Assembly (NCBI GenBank): GCA_016718205.1
Contig: JADKEB010000034.1
Location: 62,001 to 126,000 of the forward strand
DNA from: Saprospiraceae bacterium
GTDB taxonomy: Bacteria; Bacteroidota; Bacteroidia; Chitinophagales; Saprospiraceae
Length of the DNA stretch: 64,000 nt
Direction of reading: 5' to 3'
Shown here: piece after piece, positions 55,432-64,000 of the stretch
Layout of the letters: every line of letters begins with the position of its first letter
How positions within the stretch are numbered: the stretch's first letter is position 1
Notes under the pieces: generated by a model
What the model saw: only the letters and a program-made list of their open reading frames with translations
Told to the model about the DNA's origin: nothing
The model's database searches: none
Made by a program: the position numbers and the translations under genes

Positions 55432-56754
55432 TTATCCACCAAAATCATCAAATGCTACATTTTCCTTCGGAATACCCCAATCATCGGCCATCTTGATGAC
55501 AGACTGGTTCATCATCGGAGGACCACAGAAATATAGTTCTACTTCTTCAGGTGCAGGATGTTTACTTAGATATTCAGCGATGACAACATTGTGTACAAAA
55601 CCTTTGAAGCCGTCACCATTAGGATCATCAAGATGCGTTTTGAGTGTCCAGTTGTCTTCAGGTAATGGATTGTCGAGCGCTACTGCAAATCTGAAATTAG
55701 GAAATTGTTTTTCAATCTCTCTGAACTCCTCGATGTAGAATAACTCTTGTTTCGTACGACCACCATAAAAGAAAGTTACTTTCCTTCCAGTTTTCAATGT
55801 TTGGAATAAATGGTACAAATGGGATCTCATAGGTGCCATACCCGCGCCACCACCTACGTACAGCATTTCGGCTTGTGTAGGTTTTATGAAAAATTCTCCA
55901 TATGGACCCGAGATAGTTACTTTATCACCCGGCTTTCTTGAGAATATATATGATGAACATATACCTGGATTTATAGCTTCGTATCCATCCCATTGTCTCT
56001 TACCATCAGCACCTACTTTAAACTTAAATGGTGGTGTAGCTATCCTGATTGTCAAAGATACTATATTGCCTTCTGCAGGGTGATTGGACATAGAGTAAGC
56101 TCTGAAGATCGGTTCTTCATTGACCATCTTAAGTCCCCACATCTTATTATTGTCCCAGTCTTTCTGAAACTTATCAGGTCTATCATGATATTTAGGATGT
56201 GCTGTGATGTCCATATCTTTATAGTCCACAGTCACTGGTGGAACGTCAATCTGGATATATCCGCCAGCCTGAAAGTCCAGATGTTCACCTTCAGGTAGTC
56301 TTACAATAAACTCTTTTATAAAAGTAGCTACGTTGTAGTTGGATATGACTTCACATTCCCATTTTTTGATACCAAAGATTTCTTCAGGAATACCGATTTT
56401 CATATCTTGTCTTACCTTTACCTGACATGCCAGACGCATACCTTCAGCTGCTTCTTTTCTGGTAAGGTGGTTCATTTCTGTAGGAAGCACATCTCCTCCG
56501 CCTTCGTACACATGACACTCACACATAGCACAGGTACCACCACCACCACAAGCAGAAGGTAGAAATATACTCCTGTCTCCAAGGGTAGAAAGCAGAGATG
56601 AACCCGGCTTAGCAAGTATGGGGTTTTCTTCATCCCCATTGATGATGATTTTTACATCACCCTGAGGTACTAATTTCTTTCTGGCGTAAATCAACATGTA
56701 AGACAGCCCTAGAATGACCGCCGAAAAAACTATGATAGATAATAGTACAAACAT
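55432..56754 (-). CDS. nqrF: Na+-translocating NADH:quinone reductase subunit F
   Basis: 440 residues. An N-terminal membrane helix (FVLLSIIVFSAVILGLSYML) is followed by a [2Fe-2S] ferredoxin domain with cysteines 69, 75, 78 and 110 (ACGGGGTCAMCEC, RLACQVKV). The FAD domain has FRAYSMSNHPAEGN, and the NADH domain has LYVGGGAGMAPMRSHLYHL and ELYFCGPPMMNQSV. NqrF takes electrons from NADH and feeds them through FAD and the iron-sulfur cluster into the complex. It is the last gene of the operon, 20 bases after nqrE, followed by a terminator. Confidence 0.96.
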   Translation of the reverse strand: MFVLLSIIVFSAVILGLSYMLIYARKKLVPQGDVKIIINGDEENPILAKPGSSLLSTLGDRSIFLPSACGGGGTCAMCECHVYEGGGDVLPTEMNHLTRKEAAEGMRLACQVKVRQDMKIGIPEEIFGIKKWECEVISNYNVATFIKEFIVRLPEGEHLDFQAGGYIQIDVPPVTVDYKDMDITAHPKYHDRPDKFQKDWDNNKMWGLKMVNEEPIFRAYSMSNHPAEGNIVSLTIRIATPPFKFKVGADGKRQWDGYEAINPGICSSYIFSRKPGDKVTISGPYGEFFIKPTQAEMLYVGGGAGMAPMRSHLYHLFQTLKTGRKVTFFYGGRTKQELFYIEEFREIEKQFPNFRFAVALDNPLPEDNWTLKTHLDDPNGDGFKGFVHNVVIAEYLSKHPAPEEVELYFCGPPMMNQSVIKMADDWGIPKENVAFDDFGG

Positions 56755-56774
56755 TATTTTTCTTTTTATTTCTT

Positions 56775-57380
56775 TTATTTAAAAGCTGCCGGATCGATGC
56801 CCATCAATCCCATAAAAGCCATACCCATCAATCCTGTAAGGAAAAAAGCCATGCCTAAACCTCTCAATGCAGGTGGTACATGTGAGTAAGCCATCTTCTC
56901 TCTGATACCCGCGATAGCAACAATAGCCAGTGCCCATCCAAATCCTCCGCCAAGACCAAAAGAAACAGACTGAGCAAAATTGTATTCCTTTGTGATCATA
57001 AATAATGATGCACCTAAGATCGCACAGTTTACCGTAATCAATGGTAAAAAGATACCCAATGAATTGTAAAGTTCCGGAGATACTTTTTCTACTACCATTT
57101 CTACTAACTGAACTAATGCTGCTATCGTTGAAATAAAAATAATAAACCTTAGGAAAGTCAAATCCATTCCAAAAAGTCCATTTTCGCCAAGAAACCAATA
57201 GTCTATAAGCCAGTTCATAGGAATAGTCAGTCCGTTGACGAATATAACTGCGACACCTAAGCCTAACGCAGTTTTTACACTTTTGGATACAGCCAGAAAA
57301 GAGCACATTCCAAGAAAATAAGAAAGTGCAAGGTTTTCAATAAAAGCTGACTTGATAAATATATTTAATATATCGCCCAT
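56775..57380 (-). CDS. nqrE: Na+-translocating NADH:quinone reductase subunit E
   Basis: 201 residues, six membrane helices. Recognised by FIKSAFIENLALSYFLGMCS, AVILVNG-like KTALGLGVAVIFVNGLTIPM, LITVNCAILGASLFMITKEY and SVSFGLGGGFGWALAIVAIA. Members hold a pair of cysteines that ligate an iron centre between NqrD and NqrE; here FLGMCSFLA and VNCAILG carry them. Part of the sodium pump in the inner membrane. Twenty bases separate it from nqrD and nqrF. Confidence 0.96.
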   Translation of the reverse strand: MGDILNIFIKSAFIENLALSYFLGMCSFLAVSKSVKTALGLGVAVIFVNGLTIPMNWLIDYWFLGENGLFGMDLTFLRFIIFISTIAALVQLVEMVVEKVSPELYNSLGIFLPLITVNCAILGASLFMITKEYNFAQSVSFGLGGGFGWALAIVAIAGIREKMAYSHVPPALRGLGMAFFLTGLMGMAFMGLMGIDPAAFK

Positions 57381-57400
57381 TTTAATTTTATTTTATTTTC

Positions 57401-58093
57401 TTAAGAAATGTCAATAAGTTTTGTATTCTTACTTCTCTGTATCCAAATGATCACTGCTACAATAAACATGGCAGCAGGAGACAAAACCAGCAAATTATTT
57501 GGAGCGTACCAAGACAACCACGATACCGTAGTATCCAACACATAATCAGTACCTGGACCAATAATCTTATAATCCAACAAGGAGCCTTTTCCAAAAAGCT
57601 CTCTGATAGCTGCTACAATGATCAATATAATGGCATACCCTACACCATTACCGATACCATCCAGAAAAGATTTCCACGGCTTGTTGGCCATAGCATACGC
57701 CTCGAGACGACCCATGACTATACAATTGGTAATGATCAATCCTATAAAAACTGATAAGTCTTTCCAAATCGGATAATTAACAGCCTTGAGTGCTAATTCT
57801 ACAACCGTCACCAAAAACGCAATAATCACCAGCTGTACGATCATCCTTATAGATTTAGGTATATAATTTCTAAGCATCGATGTAAACAAATTGGAGAGTG
57901 CAGTCACGAAGGTTACAGCAATACCCATTACGATTGCTTTTGATAGAAGTGTAGTAACCGCTAATGCAGAACAAACTCCAAGTACCTGGACCGTGATCGG
58001 GTTATTGTCATTGAGCGGATCGGTAAGCAATTTTTTTTCTTCCTTACCGAAACTGAAAGCTCCGACTTCTTTTTTTGTTAAAACTTCAGCCAT
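57401..58093 (-). CDS. nqrD: Na+-translocating NADH:quinone reductase subunit D
   Basis: 230 residues, homologous to NqrE with six membrane helices. Features include DPLNDNNPITVQVLGVCSAL, LSVFIGLIITNCIVMGRLEA (the cysteine-bearing helices), AMANKPWKSFLDGIGNGVGY and a C-terminal helix (LLVLSPAAMFIVAVIIWIQR). The cytosolic N-terminus is charged (FSFGKEEKKLL). It pairs with NqrE around the membrane iron centre. Seven bases separate it from nqrC upstream. Confidence 0.96.
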   Translation of the reverse strand: MAEVLTKKEVGAFSFGKEEKKLLTDPLNDNNPITVQVLGVCSALAVTTLLSKAIVMGIAVTFVTALSNLFTSMLRNYIPKSIRMIVQLVIIAFLVTVVELALKAVNYPIWKDLSVFIGLIITNCIVMGRLEAYAMANKPWKSFLDGIGNGVGYAIILIIVAAIRELFGKGSLLDYKIIGPGTDYVLDTTVSWLSWYAPNNLLVLSPAAMFIVAVIIWIQRSKNTKLIDIS

Positions 58094-58100
58094 CTTTTAA

Positions 58101-58859
58101 TTATTTTTGTGGTTCTGCTTTTTTATTCTTTTTAATGTACGGCTCATAATACGCCAAACCCTTGTCCAGCATATCATCCACACCATTACCAGTAATTGTG
58201 GCTCCCGAAATCGCATCGACTTCGTGATTTTTATTTTTTACGCCGCCTTTTACCACAGCCACAGATTTATATTCTCCTGCTTCGTTGTACAATTTTTTGC
58301 CTGTAAACTGTGTGTACCATGACTTATTATCTTTGATCTCTGCACCAAGGCCCGGAGTCTCACCTTTATGATCAAATGCCTGTCCTGCTATAGTATTCAA
58401 GTCACTGTCCAGCGTGATGTATCCCCAAATCTCATCCCAAAGTCCTTTTCCTCTGGTATAAAGAATATTGTACGTCTTATTGTCAGCCGATTTAAAAATA
58501 AATAATGGAAATACTCTTTGGTCGGCAGGCTTCTTGTTTTCTTTTCCTAAGTCGATATCCACAACAGAAGATGCTCCGGTCATACTCTTCACTTGCTCCG
58601 GAGTTAATTCTTCACCTTTGCTGTTGATAGCTTTCTGAACGATTTGTGATTCGAATATCTTTTGTACTTCGGAATTAGAAAGAGTATTTACTTCCTTGCC
58701 CAACTGAGTCGCTACGGCTGAGAGAATTCCTTTTTTATTGTACACTGATTCGTTTTCAGTATGGATGTCCTTAAGACCCGATACCATAAGCGACAACACA
58801 GCCGCAACTATGACTGTCATGATCAGTGTGAATCGTATTATATAACTGGTACTATGCAC
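58101..58859 (-). CDS. nqrC: Na+-translocating NADH:quinone reductase subunit C
   Basis: 252 residues. One N-terminal membrane helix (FTLIMTVIVAAVLSLMVSGL) and a periplasmic domain with the covalent FMN site DAISGATITGNGV (Thr221 of SGAT). GLWDEIWGYITLDSDLNTIA and KGETPGLGAEIKDNKSWYTQ are family hallmarks. It carries electrons between NqrF/NqrDE and NqrB. Its start overlaps the end of nqrB by 8 bases. A C-terminal Lys/Glu tail (KKNKKAEPQK) is unremarkable. Confidence 0.96.
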   Translation of the reverse strand: MHSTSYIIRFTLIMTVIVAAVLSLMVSGLKDIHTENESVYNKKGILSAVATQLGKEVNTLSNSEVQKIFESQIVQKAINSKGEELTPEQVKSMTGASSVVDIDLGKENKKPADQRVFPLFIFKSADNKTYNILYTRGKGLWDEIWGYITLDSDLNTIAGQAFDHKGETPGLGAEIKDNKSWYTQFTGKKLYNEAGEYKSVAVVKGGVKNKNHEVDAISGATITGNGVDDMLDKGLAYYEPYIKKNKKAEPQK

Positions 58860-60102
58860 GGCTCATTCTTTTTTTGATGTTTGATTCTAATACAAAATAA
58901 TCTATCGTTGGAGCAAATGTATTCAGGAATAAGATAGCCAACATCCATCCTTCGGGATAAGCAGGGTTCATCACTCTGATGATCAATCCAATAAATCCTA
59001 TCAAAATACCATAAATCCATTTTCCTGTATTGGTAGTAGCTGCTGTTACCGGGTCAGTAGCCATAAATGCCATAGCAAATAAGAATGATCCCATCATCAG
59101 GTGCTGTGTCCAGGTCACTGTCATAAAAGGTGTACTACCCAGTGCATTGAGCATCCAGGATGTTCCTATAAGACCTACCATCATTCCTGCCATTATTCTC
59201 CAGCTTGCAACTTTTGTGACCAATAGAATCAATGCACCGATGACAATAAGTACTTTGTTGGTTTCTCCTATAGAGCCGGGAATCGCTCCCCAAATCATCT
59301 GACTCTCACTAAACGTTGCTGTTACTTTTTCCCAACCACCTTCATAAGCTAATCCCAAAGCTGTAGCACCACTATAACCATTGATGACAGTACTGGTGGT
59401 GTCAAATGTTGCTAATCCAATGGCTTCAAAAATAGAATTAAAAAATCCCGTATGCCACCAGCTATAATCAACAGGTGCCCCATCTCCGATTTTTTCAAAT
59501 CCTGATATCCAACATTGGTCCCCTGCTATAGTCAATGGATAAGCAAAAAACACGAACACCCGTGATAATAAGGCAATGTTCCAGATATTCATTCCTGTAC
59601 CGCCAAATGCTTCTTTGCCTATAATAACTGCAAAAGCTATTGATAAAGCCAATATCCATAAAGGAATATCAGGTGGCATAATCAAAGGAATCAACGCACC
59701 CGTCACTAAATATCCTTCTTCTACTGCATGACCTTTTTTTGCTGCAAAATAAAACTCAATACCTAATCCTACAACCATGCTGACCACATATATTGGTAGC
59801 ATCTTGATCAGTCCATGAGCTAACTTCAGGTGAAAACCTTCAATAAATCCTAAATACTCACCAGCAGCCACAAAGTGCTGATGTCCAATATTGTATGTGC
59901 CAAAAAGATAACACAATTGCATCGCAATCACCACAACCACCATCAATCTTTTGAGGTCCATACCATCTTTGATATGTGTACCTGCTTTTGTGACTCTATC
60001 AGGTGCATATGCGAATGTAAAGAAAGCATCATATGCTGTGTGCAGCAATGGACTCTTCTTCTTATCCGGCTCTATTTTTTTAATAAATTCTAATAATCCC
60101 AT
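58852..60102 (-). CDS. nqrB: Na+-translocating NADH:quinone reductase subunit B
   Basis: 416 residues with about ten membrane helices. Recognised by HIKDGMDLKRLMVVVVIAMQ, GYLVTGALIPLIMPPDIPLW, FGGTGMNIWNIALLSRVFVF, the FMN-bearing GYSGATALGLAYEGG (threonine of SGAT) and FAMAFMATDPVTAATTNTGK. NqrB holds covalent FMN and riboflavin and forms part of the Na+ channel. The C-terminus (TIDYFVLESNIKKRMSRA) is normal. It follows nqrA after about 30 bases and overlaps nqrC. Confidence 0.96.
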   Translation of the reverse strand: MGLLEFIKKIEPDKKKSPLLHTAYDAFFTFAYAPDRVTKAGTHIKDGMDLKRLMVVVVIAMQLCYLFGTYNIGHQHFVAAGEYLGFIEGFHLKLAHGLIKMLPIYVVSMVVGLGIEFYFAAKKGHAVEEGYLVTGALIPLIMPPDIPLWILALSIAFAVIIGKEAFGGTGMNIWNIALLSRVFVFFAYPLTIAGDQCWISGFEKIGDGAPVDYSWWHTGFFNSIFEAIGLATFDTTSTVINGYSGATALGLAYEGGWEKVTATFSESQMIWGAIPGSIGETNKVLIVIGALILLVTKVASWRIMAGMMVGLIGTSWMLNALGSTPFMTVTWTQHLMMGSFLFAMAFMATDPVTAATTNTGKWIYGILIGFIGLIIRVMNPAYPEGWMLAILFLNTFAPTIDYFVLESNIKKRMSRA

Positions 60103-60132
60103 GTCTTATTATATACTACTTTCGTTTTGATA

Positions 60133-61748
60133 TTATAATTGTTCCTTTAGATTGTTCAATCCATCTCTGAGTATGCTCTGCAGCGGATTTTTTGATGTAC
60201 ATGCAAATTCACATAATGCAACATCTTCTTCCGTGAGCTCGGTGATACCTAATCCTTCCATTTTTTCTATATTACCAGTTATGATGGCTTTCATGAGATG
60301 TTGGGGATAGATGTCCATAGGCAATAAACTTTCGTATTGACCTGACACTACAAATGCACGCTTCTCACCGTGAGTATTGGTATTGGCTTCAAATTCAGTT
60401 TCCGGGCCACCATACGAAGGCATTGTCCCAGACACACTTGGTCTCGGTGCCAACGGCAACAACCAGCCAAATATCTCATAATCATCTCCTTCTTTCACTA
60501 CAGTGACCTGATCTGCATTAAATCCAAGGAAACCATCTTCTCCTACTTGTTGCCCTGAAAGCACATCACCTGAAATAATTCTGTTATTATCACCTGTGAT
60601 ATTCCCCTTTAACAAATCAGCTACGCTTGCTCCCTGGTAGGTATGGACATATTTTGGTTCGTTAAGTTCAGCACCTGTCAATGCTATGATTCTATCAGCA
60701 TGATATTCGCCTGTTAAAAACATCTGGCCTATGGTAATTATATTATGTACCGGCAAGGTCCATACTCTGTCATGTCCTTTTATCGGAGCTACATGATGGA
60801 TGTGCACGCCTACGTTACCTGCAGGATGCGGACCGGCAAACCAATGCTTTGCTACACCCTGTGCTTCTGAAAATACAGGCGATGGTGCAGTACCGCGACC
60901 ATCCAATCCTAAGTGGATCTTCCCTGATGTCAATTTTGCCAACACGTCCAATCCTTTCTGAAAGGCTGCTTCTTTGCCTTGCACAATTATATTATTGTCC
61001 GGCGCTAATGGTGCTGTATCAAAGGTACTGATAAAAATATTTGCCGGGATGGTATCCAAGTCAGGTACCATGTCAAATGGTCTTTCATTGATCAGTGGCC
61101 AAAGTCCATTTTCAGCCATAAACTCCACAAGTTTTGCTCTCTCAGCATTGATATCCGGAGTTTGTACTTTTTTATAGCTCACTGCTTTATCTGCCAATAT
61201 AATGACCTCAGCAATGGATCTTTTTCACCTCTTTTTACTTCTACTATCTCTCCGCTTACTGGAGCACAATATTTGATTTCAGGTCTCTTTTTGTCATAAA
61301 ACAAGATATCACCAGCTTTTACTTCCGTTCCTACTTCAGGTTCTACCTTTGGGATTGGAGACATACCATGAAAGTCAGTGGGTTTGATAGCATATCTGGT
61401 AGCATGGAGTTTCTCTACTTTGGGGGCTGGTTTTCCTGCCAGATTGATATCGTGACCTTTGGTAAAATGATGAAAACTTCCATCCGTAGCATATTTTGGT
61501 CTTTTCGGGCTGATAAAATCCTTTAATGTAGGCAATATACCTATGTTTGATTTTTCAGGATCAATACCATTTTTCATAGCTTCTATCTTCATTAGATTGG
61601 AAGCAAGACCAAACATAGCCCAAATAAATAACACAGCACAAGTACCTACAATGCCATATAATAGCATATTGCTACCAGATGAAGCGGATTGAGCAGAAAT
61701 AATGTGTGTTAATAAAAAAAAGCTTAAAGTGAGTTTCAGCTTATTCAT
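60133..61748 (-). CDS. nqrA: NqrA with an N-terminal membrane-anchor extension (one frameshift)
   Basis: Two overlapping frames make one NqrA. The first part (61748-61179) contains TKGHDINLAGKPAPKVEKL, RYAIKPTDFHGMSPIPKVEP, DKKRPEIKYCAPVSGEIVEV and KRGEKDPLLR. The second (to 60133) contains VIILADKAVSYKKVQ, ENGLWPLINERPFDMV, FISTFDTAPLAPDNNIIVQG and HHVAPIKGHDRVW. The break is near 61212, where one missing G explains the shift; total length modulo 3 agrees. Unusually, about 90 residues precede the standard NqrA start: a signal-like helix (LTLSFFLLTHIISAQ), a second helix (MLLYGIVGTCAVLFIWAMFG) and a linker. NqrA is normally a soluble, cytosolic-side subunit that binds quinone. First gene of the operon. 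Confidence 0.9.
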
Positions 61749-61795
61749 CCTGATTTACAGATTGGTTGATTTAAAGAATTTTCTTAAAAATGCCG

Positions 61796-61803
61796 CAAAT
61801 ATA
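61796..61803 (-). promoter_or_regulatory. Putative -7 promoter box for the nqr operon
   Basis: Minus strand TATATTTG, a full match to TAnnTTTG, 47 bases before the nqrA ATG at 61748. No clear -33 TTG. Confidence 0.5.
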
Positions 61804-61897
61804 AAAAGGTTTAAACTTTTAATATAGGATTCTATTTATAAAATTTAATACACTATTATTTAGAATTATTCTAATATATTTTGAATGGTTTTTCGAC

Positions 61898-62737
61898 TCA
61901 ATCTTTGATTACTATGACAATGTCCTGAAAATCAATACAACTTTGTTTTTCCCTCCCTGACCAATAACCATATTCAATATGCTTCATTCTTAATTTGTTT
62001 TTCTCTAAAAGATGGAAAATGTACTCTTCCTCGAAAGCTATGTTGGCTTCTTTAACATCTTTGTCCAACTGACTATAATGTCCAAAATCAAAATTAAAAA
62101 TCAGACCTCCGTTGGTTTTCATTTTAGCTGTATTTATCTCATTTAGTATAAACAGTGTCATAATGCACCTACCTCCCGGCTTTAAAACCCTTGAAACCTG
62201 GGCCAAATAGTTTTCCATATCTTCAGGCATCATGTGGGTAAAAACGGATGTCAATATCACCAGATCAAAACTATGGTCTGCATAAGGAAAGATGAAATCC
62301 TGCGCCTTTTGGTCCGTAGTAAGATTATAGAGATCATTTTTCAGGTCGATATGCGTAAATCGGAAATTCGGATAAGAGGAGGTGATGTTTTTTTTACACC
62401 AATCGACCCCAGTCTTGACAATATCAAAGCCCTCGTATCTTCCTTCTTTGGTAAAATATTCAGTGAGTGGAATGGCAATACGCCCGATGCCGGAACCTAC
62501 ATCGAGTACGTGATGATCTGGCAAAAGCCCGCAATGTGTTATAAATATTTCTTTAAATTGCTGCCCCGTTTTTTCAAAATCTCCTGAACCTGTATAAATC
62601 ATACCTTTGGGTGGTTGAATACGATTTTTTTTCGGTTTGAGTGAACTTAACAAATCCGATGGCCAATAATATATTCGCCTGACCAAATATCTTAGGTCCG
62701 GGGATAAAAAATAAAATATTTTCCTGCGGATGTCCAA
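61898..62737 (-). CDS. Class I SAM-dependent methyltransferase
   Basis: 279 residues. The SAM-binding motif I is HHVLDVGSGIGRIAIPLTEY; motif II-like YEGFDIVKTGVDWCKKNI, and FDLVILTSVFTHMMPEDMEN and RVLKPGGRCIMTLFIL complete the Rossmann fold. A basic N-terminus (RRKIFYFLSPDLRYLVRRIY) may touch membranes or nucleic acid. The substrate is unknown. The start is a TTG at 62737 after an A run; there is no nearby ATG in frame. A TAGCTTTG promoter-like box lies at 62760-62767 on the same strand. The gene lies upstream of nqrA in the same direction, about 150 bases away. Confidence 0.85.
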   Translation of the reverse strand: MDIRRKIFYFLSPDLRYLVRRIYYWPSDLLSSLKPKKNRIQPPKGMIYTGSGDFEKTGQQFKEIFITHCGLLPDHHVLDVGSGIGRIAIPLTEYFTKEGRYEGFDIVKTGVDWCKKNITSSYPNFRFTHIDLKNDLYNLTTDQKAQDFIFPYADHSFDLVILTSVFTHMMPEDMENYLAQVSRVLKPGGRCIMTLFILNEINTAKMKTNGGLIFNFDFGHYSQLDKDVKEANIAFEEEYIFHLLEKNKLRMKHIEYGYWSGREKQSCIDFQDIVIVIKD

Positions 62738-62900
62738 TGTGACTTTTTTTTTTGAGAGGCAAAGCTATATAAATTTTGTTGTAAGCATAATTCTAATTTG
62801 TCAGATTTACCTCTTCCTTCATTGTTTTCCAATTTAAGAAGTTTCAGAGATATGATTTATGCGCTCTCATGCCTGCCCGCCCAATGCAATGCAGACACGG

Positions 62901-63910
62901 TATTGTCCGAATCGCTCACCAGTCCTCCTTCGTCGGCTTAGTGGTCGATTTCGACTGAGGAGCGTCCCAAAGGGCGACCCTTAAGCGAAAAGGAGCTGGC
63001 ATAATTGTCCGAATCGCTCACCAGTCCTCCTTCGTCGGCTTAGTGGTCGATTTCGACTGAGGAGCGTCCCAAAGGGCGACCCTTAAGCGAAAAGGAGCTG
63101 GCATAATTGTCCGAATCGCTCACCAGTCCTCCTTCGTCGGCTTAGTGGTCGATTTCGACTGAGGAGCGTCCCAAAGGGCGACCCTTAAGCGAAAAGGAGC
63201 TGGCATAATTGTTGAATCGCTCACCAGTCCTCCTTCGTCGGCTTAGTGGTCGATTTCGACTGAGGAGCGTCCCAAAGGGCGACCCTTAAGCGAAAAGGAG
63301 CTGGAATAATTGTCCGAATCGCTCACCAATCCTCCTTCGTCGGCTTAGTGGTCGATTTCGACTGAGGAGCGTCCCAAAGGGCGACCCTTAAGCGAAAAGG
63401 GCTGGCATAATTGTCCGAATCGCTCACCAATTCCTGGCAGTGGTCGATTTACTGAAGGGCGACCCTTAAGCGAAAGGAGCTGGATTGGAACGTCTCCTTC
63501 GTCGGCTTAGTGGTCGATTTCGACTGAGGAGCGTCCCAAAGGGCGACCCTTAAGCGAAAAGGAGCTGGAATAATTGTTGAATCGCTCACCAATCCTCCTT
63601 CGTCGGCTTAGTGGTCGATTTCGACTGAGGAGCGACCCAAAGGGCGACCCTTAAGCGAAAAGGAGCTGGAATAATTGTCCGAATCGCTCACCAGTCCTCC
63701 TTCGTCGGCTTAGTGGTCGATTTCGACTGAGGAGCGTCCCAAAGGGCGACCCTTAAGCAAAAAGGAGCTGGCATAATTGTCCGAATCGCTCACCAGTCCT
63801 CCTTGTCGGCTTAGTGGTCGATTTCGACTGGAGGCCAAGGCGACCGCGAAGGCAGTGGAGTGGTCGATTTTGACTGAGGAGCGTCCCAAAGGGCGACCCT
63901 TAAGCAAAAA
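62901..63910. repeat. Array of about ten 102-bp tandem repeats
   Basis: Units begin at about 62905, 63007, 63109, 63211, 63312 and 63413. After a shortened pair (63413-63570) they resume at 63576, 63677 and 63779. Most are 102 bases, some 101. Each reads GTCCGAATCGCTCACCAGTC, CTCCTTCGTCGGCTTAGTGG, TCGATTTCGACTGAGGAGCG, TCCCAAAGGGCGACCC, TTAAGCGAAAAGGAGCTGG in order. Each unit contains the palindrome GTCGATTTCGAC. No spacers separate units, so it is not CRISPR. Every frame has a stop per unit. The last unit is rearranged (about 63825-63865). Confidence 0.92.
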
Positions 63911-64000
63911 ATGTAAAAGAGAAAATCTCAATCTTATTCATATTCAGTTTTATAGTACTCGAAGTAATTTGTAATAAAAATTGTGTTTTTAGAACTTCTC

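Noticed and set aside
56779..57306. 175-codon minus-strand frame within nqrE
   Set aside because: Off-frame shadow of nqrE, which has the family motifs.
62901..63910. Possible CRISPR array
   Set aside because: Units are about 102 bases and follow each other without unique spacers.
63710..63974. Frames of 65-73 codons in the tandem repeat array
   Set aside because: They arise from unit length being a multiple of three in one place; other units contain stops in the same frame.
1..64000. tRNA or rRNA genes
   Set aside because: No cloverleaf-like or rRNA-like stretch was recognised by eye; a covariance-model search would settle it.

Overview
This window looks like chromosomal DNA from a member of the Bacteroidota, probably a Saprospiria- or Chitinophagia-like lineage. 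The clues are secreted proteins with type IX secretion C-terminal sorting domains, two DUF1573 proteins, a six-gene Na+-translocating NADH:quinone reductase (nqr) operon, an amidophosphoribosyltransferase of the Bacteroidota type (an intact MSDQIKHECG start), AT-rich intergenic DNA, and repeated matches to the Bacteroidota -7 promoter box TAnnTTTG ahead of genes. I see no rRNA, tRNA, CRISPR array, intact transposase or prophage.

Layout. 1-2.1 kb: decayed remnants of a DUF4007 gene and the ATPase gene downstream of it. 2.6-4.1 kb: a di-haem cytochrome c peroxidase/MauG-like lipoprotein. 4.3-9.2 kb: a graveyard of broken genes (TPR protein, two copies of an AAA-ATPase/PD-(D/E)XK protein, a beta-helix glycoside hydrolase) and short repeats. 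9.3-17.5 kb: LURP-one-like protein, a tiny membrane protein with a strong terminator, a TlpA-like thioredoxin, a DEAD-box helicase, a very large Asp-box (BNR) repeat protein and a coiled-coil secreted protein. 17.5-17.76 kb is suspect low-complexity sequence. 17.8-21.1 kb: a compact + strand operon of miaE, a small conserved protein, two cyclophilins (the second with a PKD domain) and a polyphosphate-glucokinase-like ROK kinase. 21.2-35.6 kb: a secreted M43 protease, NamZ-like muramidase, DsbA-like protein, DUF1573, superoxide dismutase, nitroreductase and a 1207-residue secreted GH13 enzyme. 35.6-45.6 kb: PLP decarboxylase, purF, PolX/PHP, a second DUF1573, UbiA-type prenyltransferase, rdgB and ilvE. 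45.6-54.6 kb: a minus-strand block with an HsdR-N-like nuclease protein overlapping a 786-residue orphan, then CvpA, rhodanese and PASTA proteins, and a 1209-residue secreted metalloprotease. 55.4-61.7 kb: nqrABCDEF. 61.9-64 kb: a methyltransferase and a 1-kb array of 102-bp tandem repeats.

Functional themes are envelope and secreted proteins (lipoproteins, T9SS cargo, proteases, muramidase), respiratory sodium pumping, oxidative stress and disulfide chemistry, and a few core biosynthetic genes. Mobile DNA is represented by several families of short inverted-repeat elements. One of them (family A, ends AGAGTATG/CATACTCT) occurs at least nine times, sometimes between a promoter-like box and its gene.

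Five otherwise well-conserved genes are each off by one base (equivalent to a one-base loss, mostly at or beside homopolymers), and 17.5-17.76 kb looks like poor base calling. Single frameshifts in this window should therefore be read first as possible sequencing errors. The clearest candidate for an undescribed system is the overlapping orphan/HsdR-N pair at 45.7-48.5 kb. The most unusual domain architecture in a known complex is the membrane-anchored N-terminal extension of NqrA.
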